A DNA stretch of 27,605 bases from MGBC131033 sp910585655 (GTDB taxonomy: Bacteria; Bacillota; Clostridia; Lachnospirales; Lachnospiraceae). How positions within the stretch are numbered: the first letter of the stretch is position 1; every line of letters starts with the position of its first letter. The position numbers and the translations under genes were made by a program. Positions 7,726-15,878 of the stretch are shown piece by piece. The stretch is taken from NCBI GenBank assembly GCA_949502025.1, contig CATBCG010000003.1, forward strand, positions 1 through 27,605, written 5' to 3'. Below the pieces are notes generated by a model. That model was given only the letters and a program-made list of their open reading frames with translations, was not told where the DNA came from and did not search any database.

Positions 7726-9835
7726 ACTCCTCATGTTTAATCTCATAAAAATAAATATGCAGCCCCTCCTCTTCCATCCGCCCTTCTCCCTCAAACTGAT
7801 TCCGGTGCAGATACGGCGCTAACGCCTTGCTGTCTGTGTAAAAAGTCGGTACGGTATGAAAGGGCATCCTGTTTTCCTGGTTCCGCTCATCAAACCACCC
7901 GTTATTCTCCACATAAATATGCGCCTTTTCCCCTTCTCGGTCTGTTCCGGTCAGCATATAGCGGGCTGACATATGCCTGACTCCGGCAGCATTGACCACC
8001 TGAGTATCGACGCCGCACGGCTCTACAATCCCGGTAAACAGTTCTCCTTTCACGCTGCCCTTAAACGGAATCATTACTACCTCGCCATTCTCGGCTTTTA
8101 ACTGTACAGGCGGGGCGTCCATATCAATCTTTATATTTAAAATCGCTTTTCTTTCTTTATTTTCTTTGTATTCCATTTTCTTTGACCGATGTACCATCTC
8201 TACCTTCGGCACATACTTTACAAACGCTATCTGTTTGCTGTCTGGCGACCAGGAATTTACATTGATCGTCCCCTGCCCGCCGAAAAACTCTGTCAGCTTG
8301 CGGACGTTTGTGCCGTCACAGTCCATCACGCTAAGCGATACGTAAAGATTCGCCACATGCTGCGACGGATCGAGATCTCCCTTCTGAAAGGTCAGGTAAA
8401 CCACCCTTGTTCCATCCGGGGAAATATGCGGAAACCATTCATTCTGCCGGGTATGCGTCACCTGTACCAGATTACTGCCATCTCTGTCCATATGATAAAT
8501 CTGCATAAGACCGTCTCTGGTAGAATTAAACCAAATCTGCCTGCCGTCCGGAGAATATTCCGGACCGTCGTTATAGCCCCTTCCATCCGTCAGCCTCCGC
8601 TCCGTGCCGCCTTCCTCAGAAATAACATAAATATCCACCGTATTTTCCGCTTCCCCTCGAAACGCGCAGTAGACCAGCTCGCCGTCTTTCGACCAGCCAT
8701 GCAGAAAGCTAGGAGAATTCGGAGTAATCTTTTTCGGCTCCCTCTTATCTTTTTCCCCTGTCAGACTGATCCGGTAAATATAAGAAGAAAAGCCCTGCTC
8801 CACATTCATATGGCTGACCGCTATTTCTGTACCATCCGAAGAAAGCACATGGTCGTTGTTACAGTTGGTACAAATACCTGTATCTACCTGAGAAATGACT
8901 TTGTTGCCCAAATCATAGCGATAAATCAGCCCATCCGCATTGTAATAAAGAGCGCTGCCGTCCGGCGACCAATTCGGAGCCTCAATAATAGTATCAAAAC
9001 GCTGCAACTCTGTTATTTCACCGCTGTCTACTTCCAGGATACAAAGCACACTGTCTGTCCAGTCCCGGCGATTCTCAAAACTCTGGAACAGTCTGGCGGC
9101 TTCCTCCAAATCCTCCAGCGTACAAGTATCCATATCGATTATCTGGGGAATATCCAACACCCGCGCCATCTGAAAACAGGTATACAAATCCAGTTCCCCT
9201 TTGCCTATCGGCAGTTCTCTTCCGTCTTTGTAGTCTTTATAGTGCAACGACCAGATCTGTTTTTGATTATCCTTAATCCACTGTAGCGGGCAGACGCCTC
9301 CTGCCGCCAGCCAGCCGATATCCGGCTGTGCGCCCAGACGTTCCCCTGCCTGCTCCAGCAAAAACTCATATGCCGTTTTCCCTTCTATCTTTACCGCTGT
9401 CGGCTCCGCTCCGCCATTATGTACCAACAGTGTAATCCCGTGGAGAGCCAGCTTTTCGGCGCAAATCTGATAGCTTTTGGCAGCCCTGCGTAAAGTTTGC
9501 TCCTCAATCGGCTGCGGCAAGCCTACTACATACTGCCGGATTCCGAATTCCTCTGCCAACGAAATCATGTCTGCTAACGCCGATGCAGGATCTCCTAATA
9601 CATGAGCGGAACTGGTTTCAAACCCTATTTCTTGCAATTCCCGCAGCCGAGCCGCTGCTTCCTCTGCCTGCCAAATGCTCCACAGATTGACCGGGTATTC
9701 TTCTTCCGGCTTTTTGCCGAACCAGATAAACGGCTCCACCAACCGATAGCCCATCCCATATAGCTTCTCAAAAAAGCTTCTAGGGTTCTCCTTTGGCATG
9801 TTTTGCAGCCCATAGCATTGAACTCCTAGCTTCAT
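7724..9835 (-). CDS. fusion: xylose-isomerase-like TIM barrel + TolB/PD40 propeller + DUF3237
   Basis: A 703-residue protein with three recognisable parts. Residues ~1-250 resemble the sugar-phosphate isomerase/epimerase (IolE-like) TIM barrel: LGVQCYGLQ, TSSAHVLGD, LLVHNGG, PDIGW, LHYKDYKDG and IIDMDT are typical strands and metal-site segments. Residues ~255-555 are a beta-propeller of the TolB/PD40 kind, with six WSPDG-like loops (WSPDGS, SSDGT, WSKDGE, YSPDGR, ISPDGT, WSPDSK). Residues ~560-703 match DUF3237 (VVMIPFKGSVKGELFTGIV, SARYMLTGTD, HIYVENNG, VPTFYTDS). No signal peptide is seen, so it is probably cytosolic. The frame extends to a GTG at 9856, but GGGAGGA immediately upstream of the ATG at 9835 fixes that as the start. 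The substrate is unknown; polymer-derived sugar or uronate processing is only a guess. Confidence 0.8.
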   Translation of the reverse strand: MKLGVQCYGLQNMPKENPRSFFEKLYGMGYRLVEPFIWFGKKPEEEYPVNLWSIWQAEEAAARLRELQEIGFETSSAHVLGDPASALADMISLAEEFGIRQYVVGLPQPIEEQTLRRAAKSYQICAEKLALHGITLLVHNGGAEPTAVKIEGKTAYEFLLEQAGERLGAQPDIGWLAAGGVCPLQWIKDNQKQIWSLHYKDYKDGRELPIGKGELDLYTCFQMARVLDIPQIIDMDTCTLEDLEEAARLFQSFENRRDWTDSVLCILEVDSGEITELQRFDTIIEAPNWSPDGSALYYNADGLIYRYDLGNKVISQVDTGICTNCNNDHVLSSDGTEIAVSHMNVEQGFSSYIYRISLTGEKDKREPKKITPNSPSFLHGWSKDGELVYCAFRGEAENTVDIYVISEEGGTERRLTDGRGYNDGPEYSPDGRQIWFNSTRDGLMQIYHMDRDGSNLVQVTHTRQNEWFPHISPDGTRVVYLTFQKGDLDPSQHVANLYVSLSVMDCDGTNVRKLTEFFGGQGTINVNSWSPDSKQIAFVKYVPKVEMVHRSKKMEYKENKERKAILNIKIDMDAPPVQLKAENGEVVMIPFKGSVKGELFTGIVEPCGVDTQVVNAAGVRHMSARYMLTGTDREGEKAHIYVENNGWFDERNQENRMPFHTVPTFYTDSKALAPYLHRNQFEGEGRMEEEGLHIYFYEIKHEE

Positions 9836-9856
9836 CTCTCTTCCTCCCTCTTTCAC

Positions 9857-9893
9857 AAAAACCCCCGCCGAGCCGTCGCTCCTTGGGGGTTTT
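9857..9893 (-). terminator. terminator between nrdG and the TIM-barrel fusion gene
   Basis: On the minus strand AAAACCCCC (complement of 9885-9893) pairs with GGGGGTTTT (complement of 9858-9866), with a possible inner GAGC/GCTC stem in the loop, followed by a T-run that ends just before the GTG at 9856. It separates nrdDG from the next gene, which would then need its own promoter or depend on read-through. Confidence 0.75.
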
Positions 9894-9898
9894 CACTT

Positions 9899-10471
9899 TT
9901 AACTTTTTACTTCTACCTGCACATATTCCGGTGGATTCCACAGCACCAATTGATCCGCCGCTTCCTTCAGCGCCTTTAACGACTCCTGTACCAAGATGAT
10001 CCGCTGGTTGGACGAACCTTTAAACCGTAGATTTACATTTTTTAGCTCCTCTACAAACCGTCCGTCTACCAACACGTCCAGATAGGATAGAAACTCTTTC
10101 GTTTCCTCCCATTCCTGATACATTTTTCCCATGATTTCTTTATCAAATAAATACCCGGAAAACGCCCAGACACTTTTACTGCCGTCCGGAAAGGCGGCTT
10201 TTACCTTCCGCAGCAAAGGCAAAAGCCCCTGTTGGTTCCTATGCTCAAACGGCTCGCCGCCAAGCAAGGTCAGCCCGGCAATATAGTCTGGCTTTAGATA
10301 TTCGATAATCCGATCCTCCTCCGCTTCTGTAAAGGGCTGCCCATACCGGAAATCCCAGGTTTCTTCATTAAAGCAGTTTTTACAATGATGCGTACAGCCG
10401 CTTACAAACAGAGAAATCCTGATTCCCGGTCCATTTGCCACATCATACTGCTTAATATCTGCATAATTCAT
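9899..10471 (-). CDS. nrdG: anaerobic ribonucleotide reductase activating protein
   Basis: A 190-residue radical-SAM protein that generates the glycyl radical on NrdD. The cluster motif is CTHHCKNC (C-x3-C-x2-C) near residue 26, followed by the GGEPF SAM-binding motif near residue 76. N-terminal NYADIKQYDVANGPGIRISLF is typical of the family, and the length is as expected. It follows nrdD by 69 nt on the same strand and is closed by a terminator. Together with NrdD it supplies deoxyribonucleotides without oxygen. Confidence 0.95.
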   Translation of the reverse strand: MNYADIKQYDVANGPGIRISLFVSGCTHHCKNCFNEETWDFRYGQPFTEAEEDRIIEYLKPDYIAGLTLLGGEPFEHRNQQGLLPLLRKVKAAFPDGSKSVWAFSGYLFDKEIMGKMYQEWEETKEFLSYLDVLVDGRFVEELKNVNLRFKGSSNQRIILVQESLKALKEAADQLVLWNPPEYVQVEVKS

Positions 10472-10540
10472 CCTTTATTCCTACTTTCTATCGACCAAAA
10501 CAGCCAAGCCGTCTATCGGAATATCGTCAGCAAACACCGC

Positions 10541-12667
10541 CTACAGATGCAACACTCTTGCCTTAATCTCCTTCGTCTTGCCGACGTTCCAGAAATTTTC
10601 TCCTAAATAGCCGCAGGTTCTTCTTGTTACATTCATCTTGGAATGATCTTTATTGTGGCACTGAGGACACTCCCATTCAAAGTCGTCGTTGACCAAAATT
10701 TCCCCGTCAAAGCCGCAAATATGACAATAATCAGACTTCGTGTTGAACTCGGCATACTGGATATTGTCATAAATAAACTTCACAACCTCTTCTAGCGCCT
10801 CCAGGTTATTCCGCATATTTGGGATTTCCACATAGGAAATCGCCCCGCCGGAGGAAATTGTCTGGAACTGGCTTTCAAAGGTAAATTTGCTAAAGGCGTC
10901 GATTTTTTCCCGAACATCTACATGATAGGAATTGGTATAATAGCCCTTATCCGTAATATCCTCAATATCCCCAAACCGCTCCTGGTCAATCTTGGCAAAG
11001 CGGTAGCAAAGAGACTCTGCCGGAGTACCATACAGCGCAAAGCCAATACCAGTCTGTGCCTTCCACTGGTCGGTAGCCGCACGCATCCGCTTCATTACCT
11101 TCATGGCAAATTCAAAGCCCTTCGGCTCCGTATGGCTCTCGCCGGTCATCAGCTTCGTCACCTCATACAGCCCGATATAGCCTAAGGAAATCGTCGAATA
11201 CCCGCCGTGCAGCAGCTTGTCTATCGTCTCGCCTTTTTTCAAGCGGGCAATCGCGCCGTACTGCCAGTGAATCGGACTGACGTCCGATAAGGTTCCCTCC
11301 AAGGCGCGATGGCGGCACATCAGCGCTTCATAGCAAAGCGCCAGACGCTCTTCCATAAGCTGCCAGAACGCTTCCTCGTTGCCCTTTGCGATAATACCCA
11401 TCTGCGGCAGATTCAGGCTGACAACGCCCTGGTTAAAACGCCCTTCAAACTTATAGTTCCCCTCTTCGTCCTTCCATGGCGCCAGGAATGAACGGCAACC
11501 CATCGGGCTAAATACATTCCCCTTGTAATTTTCACGCATCTTTTTAGCGGAAATATAATCCGGGTAAAGACGCTTGGAAGAACATTTAACTGCCAGCTTG
11601 GTAATATAGTCGTACTTCCCGCCTTTGAGACAGTTGTTTTCATCTAAGACATAAATCAGCTTCGGAAACGCCGGCGTCACAAAGACACCCTTTTCGTTCT
11701 TAATCCCTTCCAAACGCTGACGCAAAATTTCATAAATAATCCGGGCATTTTCCTCAATATACTCGTCCTCTTCGTCCAGCCAGAGAAAAAGTGTGACAAA
11801 CGGAGACTGTCCATTGGTGGTCATCAACGTATTGATCTGGTACTGGATAGTCTGTACACCGGAACGAAGCTCGTCCTCTAAACGATCCTGCACCAGCTCC
11901 TCAATCGTATCCTCATCCATTACGCCCATATATTTTTCATTGTAAAAACGCTTGTATTTTAAATAGCTCTTTCTTAAATACTTACCCAAATGACGGACGT
12001 CTACAGACTGACCGCCGTACTGACTGCTGGCAACCGCAGAAATAATCTGTGTCACAACGGTACAAGCCACCTGAAAGCTCTTTGGGCTTTCAATTAACTT
12101 CGCATTCATCACGGTTCCGTTATCCAGCATGTCCTCTATATTGATCAAGCAGCAGTTGAAAATATATTGTAAAAAGTAGTCCGCATCATGGAAATGCAGC
12201 ACGCCTTCCTCATGTGCCTTAGAAATCTTTTCCGGAAGTAAAATCCGCTTTGTCAAATCCTTTGATACTTCCCCCGCAATCAAATCCCGCTGCGTAGAAG
12301 CAATAAACGCATTTTTATTGGAATTTTCTTCCATCACCGTTTTGTTGCTGTTTTGGATCAGACTCATAATAGATTCGTCCGTAGTATTTGCCTTCCGTAC
12401 AAGCTCACGGGTATACCGATAAATAATATATGTTTTTGCCAGAACAAACTTTCCTTCTGCCATCAGCCGCTGTTCAATGATATCCTGGATCTCCTCCACC
12501 ATCATTTCCGGCCTCTCCATCGCCTCAATACCCTTTACAATATCCTCAATCCGGCTGTCTAACACACGCTCCGAAGCCGATACCTCGTTATTCGCCTTGT
12601 GGATCGCATTGACAATCTTTTCCCGATCATAGGAAACCTTTCTTCCGTCACGCTTAATGACATACAT
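10541..12667 (-). CDS. nrdD: anaerobic (class III) ribonucleoside-triphosphate reductase
   Basis: A 708-residue class III reductase. The N-terminal ~90 residues form an ATP-cone (YVIKRDGRKVSYDREKIVNAI) for allosteric control by ATP/dATP. The C-terminal zinc site is CHICG...CPQC, and the radical loop RTCGYLGENFW places the radical Gly at 686. Substrate specificity is for NTPs, with formate as the usual reductant in the family. The start ATG follows AGGAGG by 10 nt; a second in-frame ATG is not needed. The leader of about 140 nt, promoter and NrdR-like box upstream are described separately. nrdG follows in the same operon. Confidence 0.97.
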   Translation of the reverse strand: MYVIKRDGRKVSYDREKIVNAIHKANNEVSASERVLDSRIEDIVKGIEAMERPEMMVEEIQDIIEQRLMAEGKFVLAKTYIIYRYTRELVRKANTTDESIMSLIQNSNKTVMEENSNKNAFIASTQRDLIAGEVSKDLTKRILLPEKISKAHEEGVLHFHDADYFLQYIFNCCLINIEDMLDNGTVMNAKLIESPKSFQVACTVVTQIISAVASSQYGGQSVDVRHLGKYLRKSYLKYKRFYNEKYMGVMDEDTIEELVQDRLEDELRSGVQTIQYQINTLMTTNGQSPFVTLFLWLDEEDEYIEENARIIYEILRQRLEGIKNEKGVFVTPAFPKLIYVLDENNCLKGGKYDYITKLAVKCSSKRLYPDYISAKKMRENYKGNVFSPMGCRSFLAPWKDEEGNYKFEGRFNQGVVSLNLPQMGIIAKGNEEAFWQLMEERLALCYEALMCRHRALEGTLSDVSPIHWQYGAIARLKKGETIDKLLHGGYSTISLGYIGLYEVTKLMTGESHTEPKGFEFAMKVMKRMRAATDQWKAQTGIGFALYGTPAESLCYRFAKIDQERFGDIEDITDKGYYTNSYHVDVREKIDAFSKFTFESQFQTISSGGAISYVEIPNMRNNLEALEEVVKFIYDNIQYAEFNTKSDYCHICGFDGEILVNDDFEWECPQCHNKDHSKMNVTRRTCGYLGENFWNVGKTKEIKARVLHL

Positions 12668-12812
12668 CTACATCCAACCTCCTACTTTAAGATGTGACAG
12701 CAGCCTGGTTTTTATTATGCCAAATATTTGGCAGCCGACTGCTGACAGGTGCTTTTGCCTCCGGAATTTCCAAAACGTTATGTACTCCGTAAAAATGGCG
12801 CCATCACATCTT
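12668..12812 (-). promoter_or_regulatory. structured leader of nrdD
   Basis: The leader of about 140 nt holds several inverted repeats: a perfect 16-bp palindrome TGCCAAATATTTGGCA (12718-12733), CAGC/GCTG and CAGCAG/CTGCTG pairings around 12700-12748, and a 9-bp pair AAGATGTGA/TCACATCTT (12689-12697 and 12804-12812) that brackets the whole leader and ends just before the SD. I could not match it to a known riboswitch; cobalamin-box sequences are absent. The upstream arm lies partly at or before the predicted transcription start, so the long pairing may act in DNA rather than RNA. Confidence 0.4.
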
Positions 12813-12841
12813 AGTATAGCACGGTCAGAAGGAATTGTCTA
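12813..12841 (-). promoter_or_regulatory. nrdDG promoter
   Basis: On the minus strand TAGACA (complement of 12836-12841) and TATACT (complement of 12813-12818) are separated by 17 bp. Each differs from the consensus at one position. Transcription would start around 12806. Confidence 0.75.
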
Positions 12842-12869
12842 CCTAGATATAGATATTTTTCTAAAAAAA

Positions 12870-12885
12870 ACACAAGATGTAGTGG
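12870..12885. promoter_or_regulatory. NrdR-box-like palindrome
   Basis: ACACAAGATGTAGTGG agrees with the published NrdR box consensus ACACWATATATWGTGT at 13 of 16 positions and lies about 30 bp upstream of the nrdD -35. NrdR represses ribonucleotide reductase genes when dATP is high. NrdR usually binds paired boxes; a second, closer site around 12839-12857 is AT-rich but matches poorly. Confidence 0.55.
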
Positions 12886-12958
12886 TTTGTCGTTTTATGG
12901 GGGATTTTGTCATCTACGCAGTCGATAGCCGCAAGTTAGCTCATATATCAGAGATAAA

Positions 12959-13726
12959 CTATAACACACAGTCATATAGTATCCCCTCTGCTCCCTGTAT
13001 CCGTTTCACTTTTACTCCAAATACCTGATCTAAAATCCCGCTTTCATATACGCTTGCAGGCGTTCCGACTGCCGCCAGTTTTCCCTCCGACAGTACGGCT
13101 ATTTCATCGGCATATTTTAGCGCTGCCGGAAGATCATGCAGCACCATGACAACCGCTCTTCCGCCGTCCGCCAGACTCCGGCACAGCTCCATCAGTTGAA
13201 GCTGATGGGAAATATCTAAAAAAGATGTCGGTTCATCCAGTAAAATCACCGGCGCGTCCTGTGCCAGCGTCATCGCCAGAAATACTCTCTGCTGCATCCC
13301 GCCTGACAGTTCGGACAGTCTCCGATCCTCCAAACCAGATATCCCTGCCAGGCACATTGCCTTTCTGGCTGCCTTCCTATCCTCCTCACGGTAACGGCGC
13401 GGATAGGAAAGATGAGCAAAGCGTCCATGCAGCACCATCGTCATCACTGTCATATCCGGAATTCTTTTGTGCTGCGGAAGATACGCTACCTGTCTGGCTC
13501 GTGCGGATGCGGGCAACTGCTCCATTGGTCTGCCGCCTATCAGGACAGAGCCACTGCCTTTTGGCACCAGCCCTGTCAACGTTTTTAATAACGTACTCTT
13601 TCCACAGCCATTCGGTCCTGCCAGTACTGTAATCTGCCCACCTAAAAAAGAAAGCGACAAACCATGCAAAATTTCTCTCCTGCCGTATCCTGCACAAAGA
13701 TCTTTTACAGAAAGCAATGCTTCCAC
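12959..13726 (-). CDS. iron-siderophore/cobalamin-type ABC transporter ATPase
   Basis: A 255-residue FepC/FecE/BtuD-family ATPase with Walker A GPNGCGKSTLL, signature LSGGMQQRV, Walker B VILLDEPT and H-loop LHD. It starts at GTG (13724-13726), with GAGGAG 9 nt upstream. It follows the permease gene by 30 nt and completes an importer of the type that brings ferric siderophores, haem or corrinoids across the membrane. The sequence does not tell these substrates apart. Confidence 0.92.
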   Translation of the reverse strand: MEALLSVKDLCAGYGRREILHGLSLSFLGGQITVLAGPNGCGKSTLLKTLTGLVPKGSGSVLIGGRPMEQLPASARARQVAYLPQHKRIPDMTVMTMVLHGRFAHLSYPRRYREEDRKAARKAMCLAGISGLEDRRLSELSGGMQQRVFLAMTLAQDAPVILLDEPTSFLDISHQLQLMELCRSLADGGRAVVMVLHDLPAALKYADEIAVLSEGKLAAVGTPASVYESGILDQVFGVKVKRIQGAEGILYDCVL

Positions 13727-13756
13727 TCTTTCTTTCTCCTCTTTTTCCTATTTTTT

Positions 13757-14746
13757 CTATTCCTGCCTATTTGTACTACTCCTTCTTCTGGAAAAGAGCA
13801 GGAAAATAAAAAACGGCGCCCCGATAACCGACATTACAATTCCGGTCGGAATCTCATATGGCGCAAACAACACACGTGCCGTACAGTCGCAAAGCGTCAC
13901 AAACGCCGCCCCGCCGAACGCACAGATCGGCAAAAGCCTGCGGCTTTCCCCTCCGGTCAGCCTCCGCACCAGGTTGGGGATAATCAGCCCGACAAAGCCC
14001 AACAGCCCGGCAAAGCTGACGCTTGCTCCTGCCAGTAACGCTGCAAGAGCCAAAAACAGAGTACGCATCCTACGTACGGAAAGCCCCAGTCCCTGCGCCA
14101 TCTCTTCTCCCAGAGAAAGCAAATCCAATTCATGGGAAAGGGTCCATACCACAAGCAGCGCCCCTAAAATCAACACTGCCGCCGGCAGCAGCCTGGTTCC
14201 TGAAACCCCGGAAAAACCTCCGCTCCTAAAGTCTACAATCAACATACCGACCTCCGGAAACAACGTTGTAATCCCCTCTGAAACGGCTGTCAAAAAGCTG
14301 TTTACTGCCACGCCGCCCAAAATCACCGACGAACGGGAAGCTCCTGTTTTCTGTGCCGTCAACGCTACTGCCAGCACCGCCGTCAAGGCTCCCAGAAAAG
14401 CGCCTCCTGCCACTGCCCAGCCGGAAACCGCTCCTAACGCACAGCAAATCGTAACGCCCAGTCCGGCTCCGGCGTTTACCCCGATAATCCCCGGAGAAGC
14501 CAGATGATTGGCTAATACTCCCTGAATTACCGCGCCGGAAACTGCCAGCCCGGCTCCGGCTAACAGACAAGCTGCCGTCCGGGGCAGCCTGGCATAACGG
14601 AAAATCCGTCCTGCCGTCGTGTCCGTCCCGCTCAGCAGCTCCGCCGGGGAAAGCCAGACTGCTCCTACGCACAAGCTTAGCAAAGCTGCAAAAAGACATC
14701 CTGCTATCGTCACTGACAGCAGGATGTAAAAACGATCCTTATACAT
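13757..14746 (-). CDS. FecCD/BtuC-family ABC transporter permease
   Basis: A 329-residue, very hydrophobic permease with about nine to ten membrane segments. Family landmarks are RYARLPRTAACLLAGAGLAVSGAVIQG near the N-terminus, NPLA-like NHLASPGIIGVNAGAG, and the cytoplasmic coupling region GLLGFVGLIIPNLVRRLTG near the C-terminus. Length and topology fit type II importers. Its ATG overlaps the TGA of the binding-protein gene by one base (TGATG), so translation is coupled. Confidence 0.93.
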   Translation of the reverse strand: MYKDRFYILLSVTIAGCLFAALLSLCVGAVWLSPAELLSGTDTTAGRIFRYARLPRTAACLLAGAGLAVSGAVIQGVLANHLASPGIIGVNAGAGLGVTICCALGAVSGWAVAGGAFLGALTAVLAVALTAQKTGASRSSVILGGVAVNSFLTAVSEGITTLFPEVGMLIVDFRSGGFSGVSGTRLLPAAVLILGALLVVWTLSHELDLLSLGEEMAQGLGLSVRRMRTLFLALAALLAGASVSFAGLLGFVGLIIPNLVRRLTGGESRRLLPICAFGGAAFVTLCDCTARVLFAPYEIPTGIVMSVIGAPFFIFLLFSRRRSSTNRQE

Positions 14747-15777
14747 CAGTCAATCTCCTGCCAAAGAAGTTCCATCAGATTTTGATACGCCTCTGCCCAA
14801 CGCGCATTCGGCTTTAGCCCATAAAGCCGCTTTTCCACATAATACACCCGGTTCTCCTTGACCGCCGTCAAGCTGTTCCAGGCTGGATTGTCTGAAATAA
14901 ACTGCTCTACATTCCGTTTCATCCCTTCGGCATCATCGCCCTGCTGTACGATAAAAATATAGTCCGGATCACGCTGAATAATATGCTCAACGCTTAAATT
15001 TTCCAGTAAGGATTCCTCACTGTCCGCAATGTTTTCACAGCCCAGCTCTGCCAACAGCTCGCCCAAGACATTTCCCTTGCTGTTTTTGGCACGCACACTG
15101 GCAGCCGAAGCACGCAAAGAAAGCACGGACGGAGTACCGTTTTCCTGAATTTTCTTCTCGCTTTCCTCTAATATCTGCGCGATTTCCGCCTCTATCTCCA
15201 CGCCGTTTGTCTGGTATAAGTCTTCCCTGCCCGTAATATCCGTACAGATTTTTAACATCCGTAAATAGGCTTCAAAATTTGCTACGTCAAAATAGGCTAC
15301 CGGAATCCCGGAATCTTCCAGCGTATCCAGCCAATCCAGATCCACTCTGGTATTGGCACTTGCCAGAACAAAATCCGGCTCTGCCGAAAACAACAGTTCC
15401 AAACTTAAATCCTTGGTATTTCCGAGGTTTACTGTCTCCTTTGGCAAAGACAGCCCAAAATCCTCCCACGCATCGTCGGGAGTCGCCACGACCTCTCCTC
15501 CTGCCAGATACCAGATGTCTGTAAAACTGCCTAACAACGACGCCACACGCTCCGGGCAGGCATCCACTGTCACTTCCCGTCCCAAATCGTCCGTAAATGT
15601 TATGGCGTCTGCTTTGGAATCCTCCTGCCTAACGTCTCCCTCCTTACTGGCACAGCCTGACAGCGTTACGCTCATTCCCGGCAGCAGGGCAAACAGCCCC
15701 GCTGCCAAGCATACCACCGCCAGTTTCCGCCTCCACTCTGCCTCCTTTTTTCCGTCCTTTTTCTTGTCCTTTCTCAC
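14746..15777 (-). CDS. ABC transporter substrate-binding lipoprotein (FecB/BtuF-like)
   Basis: A 343-residue lipoprotein: basic N-terminus, hydrophobic stretch 19-40 and lipobox LSGC with Cys42. The mature part has the Fe3+-siderophore/B12 binding-protein fold: FTDDLGREVTVDACPERVASL at the start, DFVLAS in the first lobe, and a long linking helix (~residues 180-210). It starts at GTG with AGGAGGAAGAGC directly upstream. It lies 101 nt after the redox fusion gene, across a purine-rich spacer. The ligand may be a ferric siderophore, haem or a corrinoid. Confidence 0.9.
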   Translation of the reverse strand: MRKDKKKDGKKEAEWRRKLAVVCLAAGLFALLPGMSVTLSGCASKEGDVRQEDSKADAITFTDDLGREVTVDACPERVASLLGSFTDIWYLAGGEVVATPDDAWEDFGLSLPKETVNLGNTKDLSLELLFSAEPDFVLASANTRVDLDWLDTLEDSGIPVAYFDVANFEAYLRMLKICTDITGREDLYQTNGVEIEAEIAQILEESEKKIQENGTPSVLSLRASAASVRAKNSKGNVLGELLAELGCENIADSEESLLENLSVEHIIQRDPDYIFIVQQGDDAEGMKRNVEQFISDNPAWNSLTAVKENRVYYVEKRLYGLKPNARWAEAYQNLMELLWQEID

Positions 15778-15878
15778 GCTCTTCCTCCTGTTTCCATCTT
15801 TCCCTTCATTTTCATCTTTCTGTTCTGTCTCACGTTTCTGTCTTTACGTTTCCTTTTTATTTCCTTTTTATCTTTGTT

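Noticed and set aside
8189..9286. 365-codon plus-strand open frame inside the TIM-barrel fusion gene
   Set aside because: It lies wholly opposite a gene with three recognisable domains, and its translation is rich in Arg, His and Ile with no motif; it is a shadow frame.
12668..12812. cobalamin or other known riboswitch upstream of nrdD
   Set aside because: The conserved B12-box and other riboswitch core sequences I know are absent, so only an unidentified structured leader is claimed.
13467..14507. 346-codon plus-strand open frame opposite the ABC permease
   Set aside because: Pro/Ala/Ser-rich translation opposite a clear FecCD permease; no SD and no domain.
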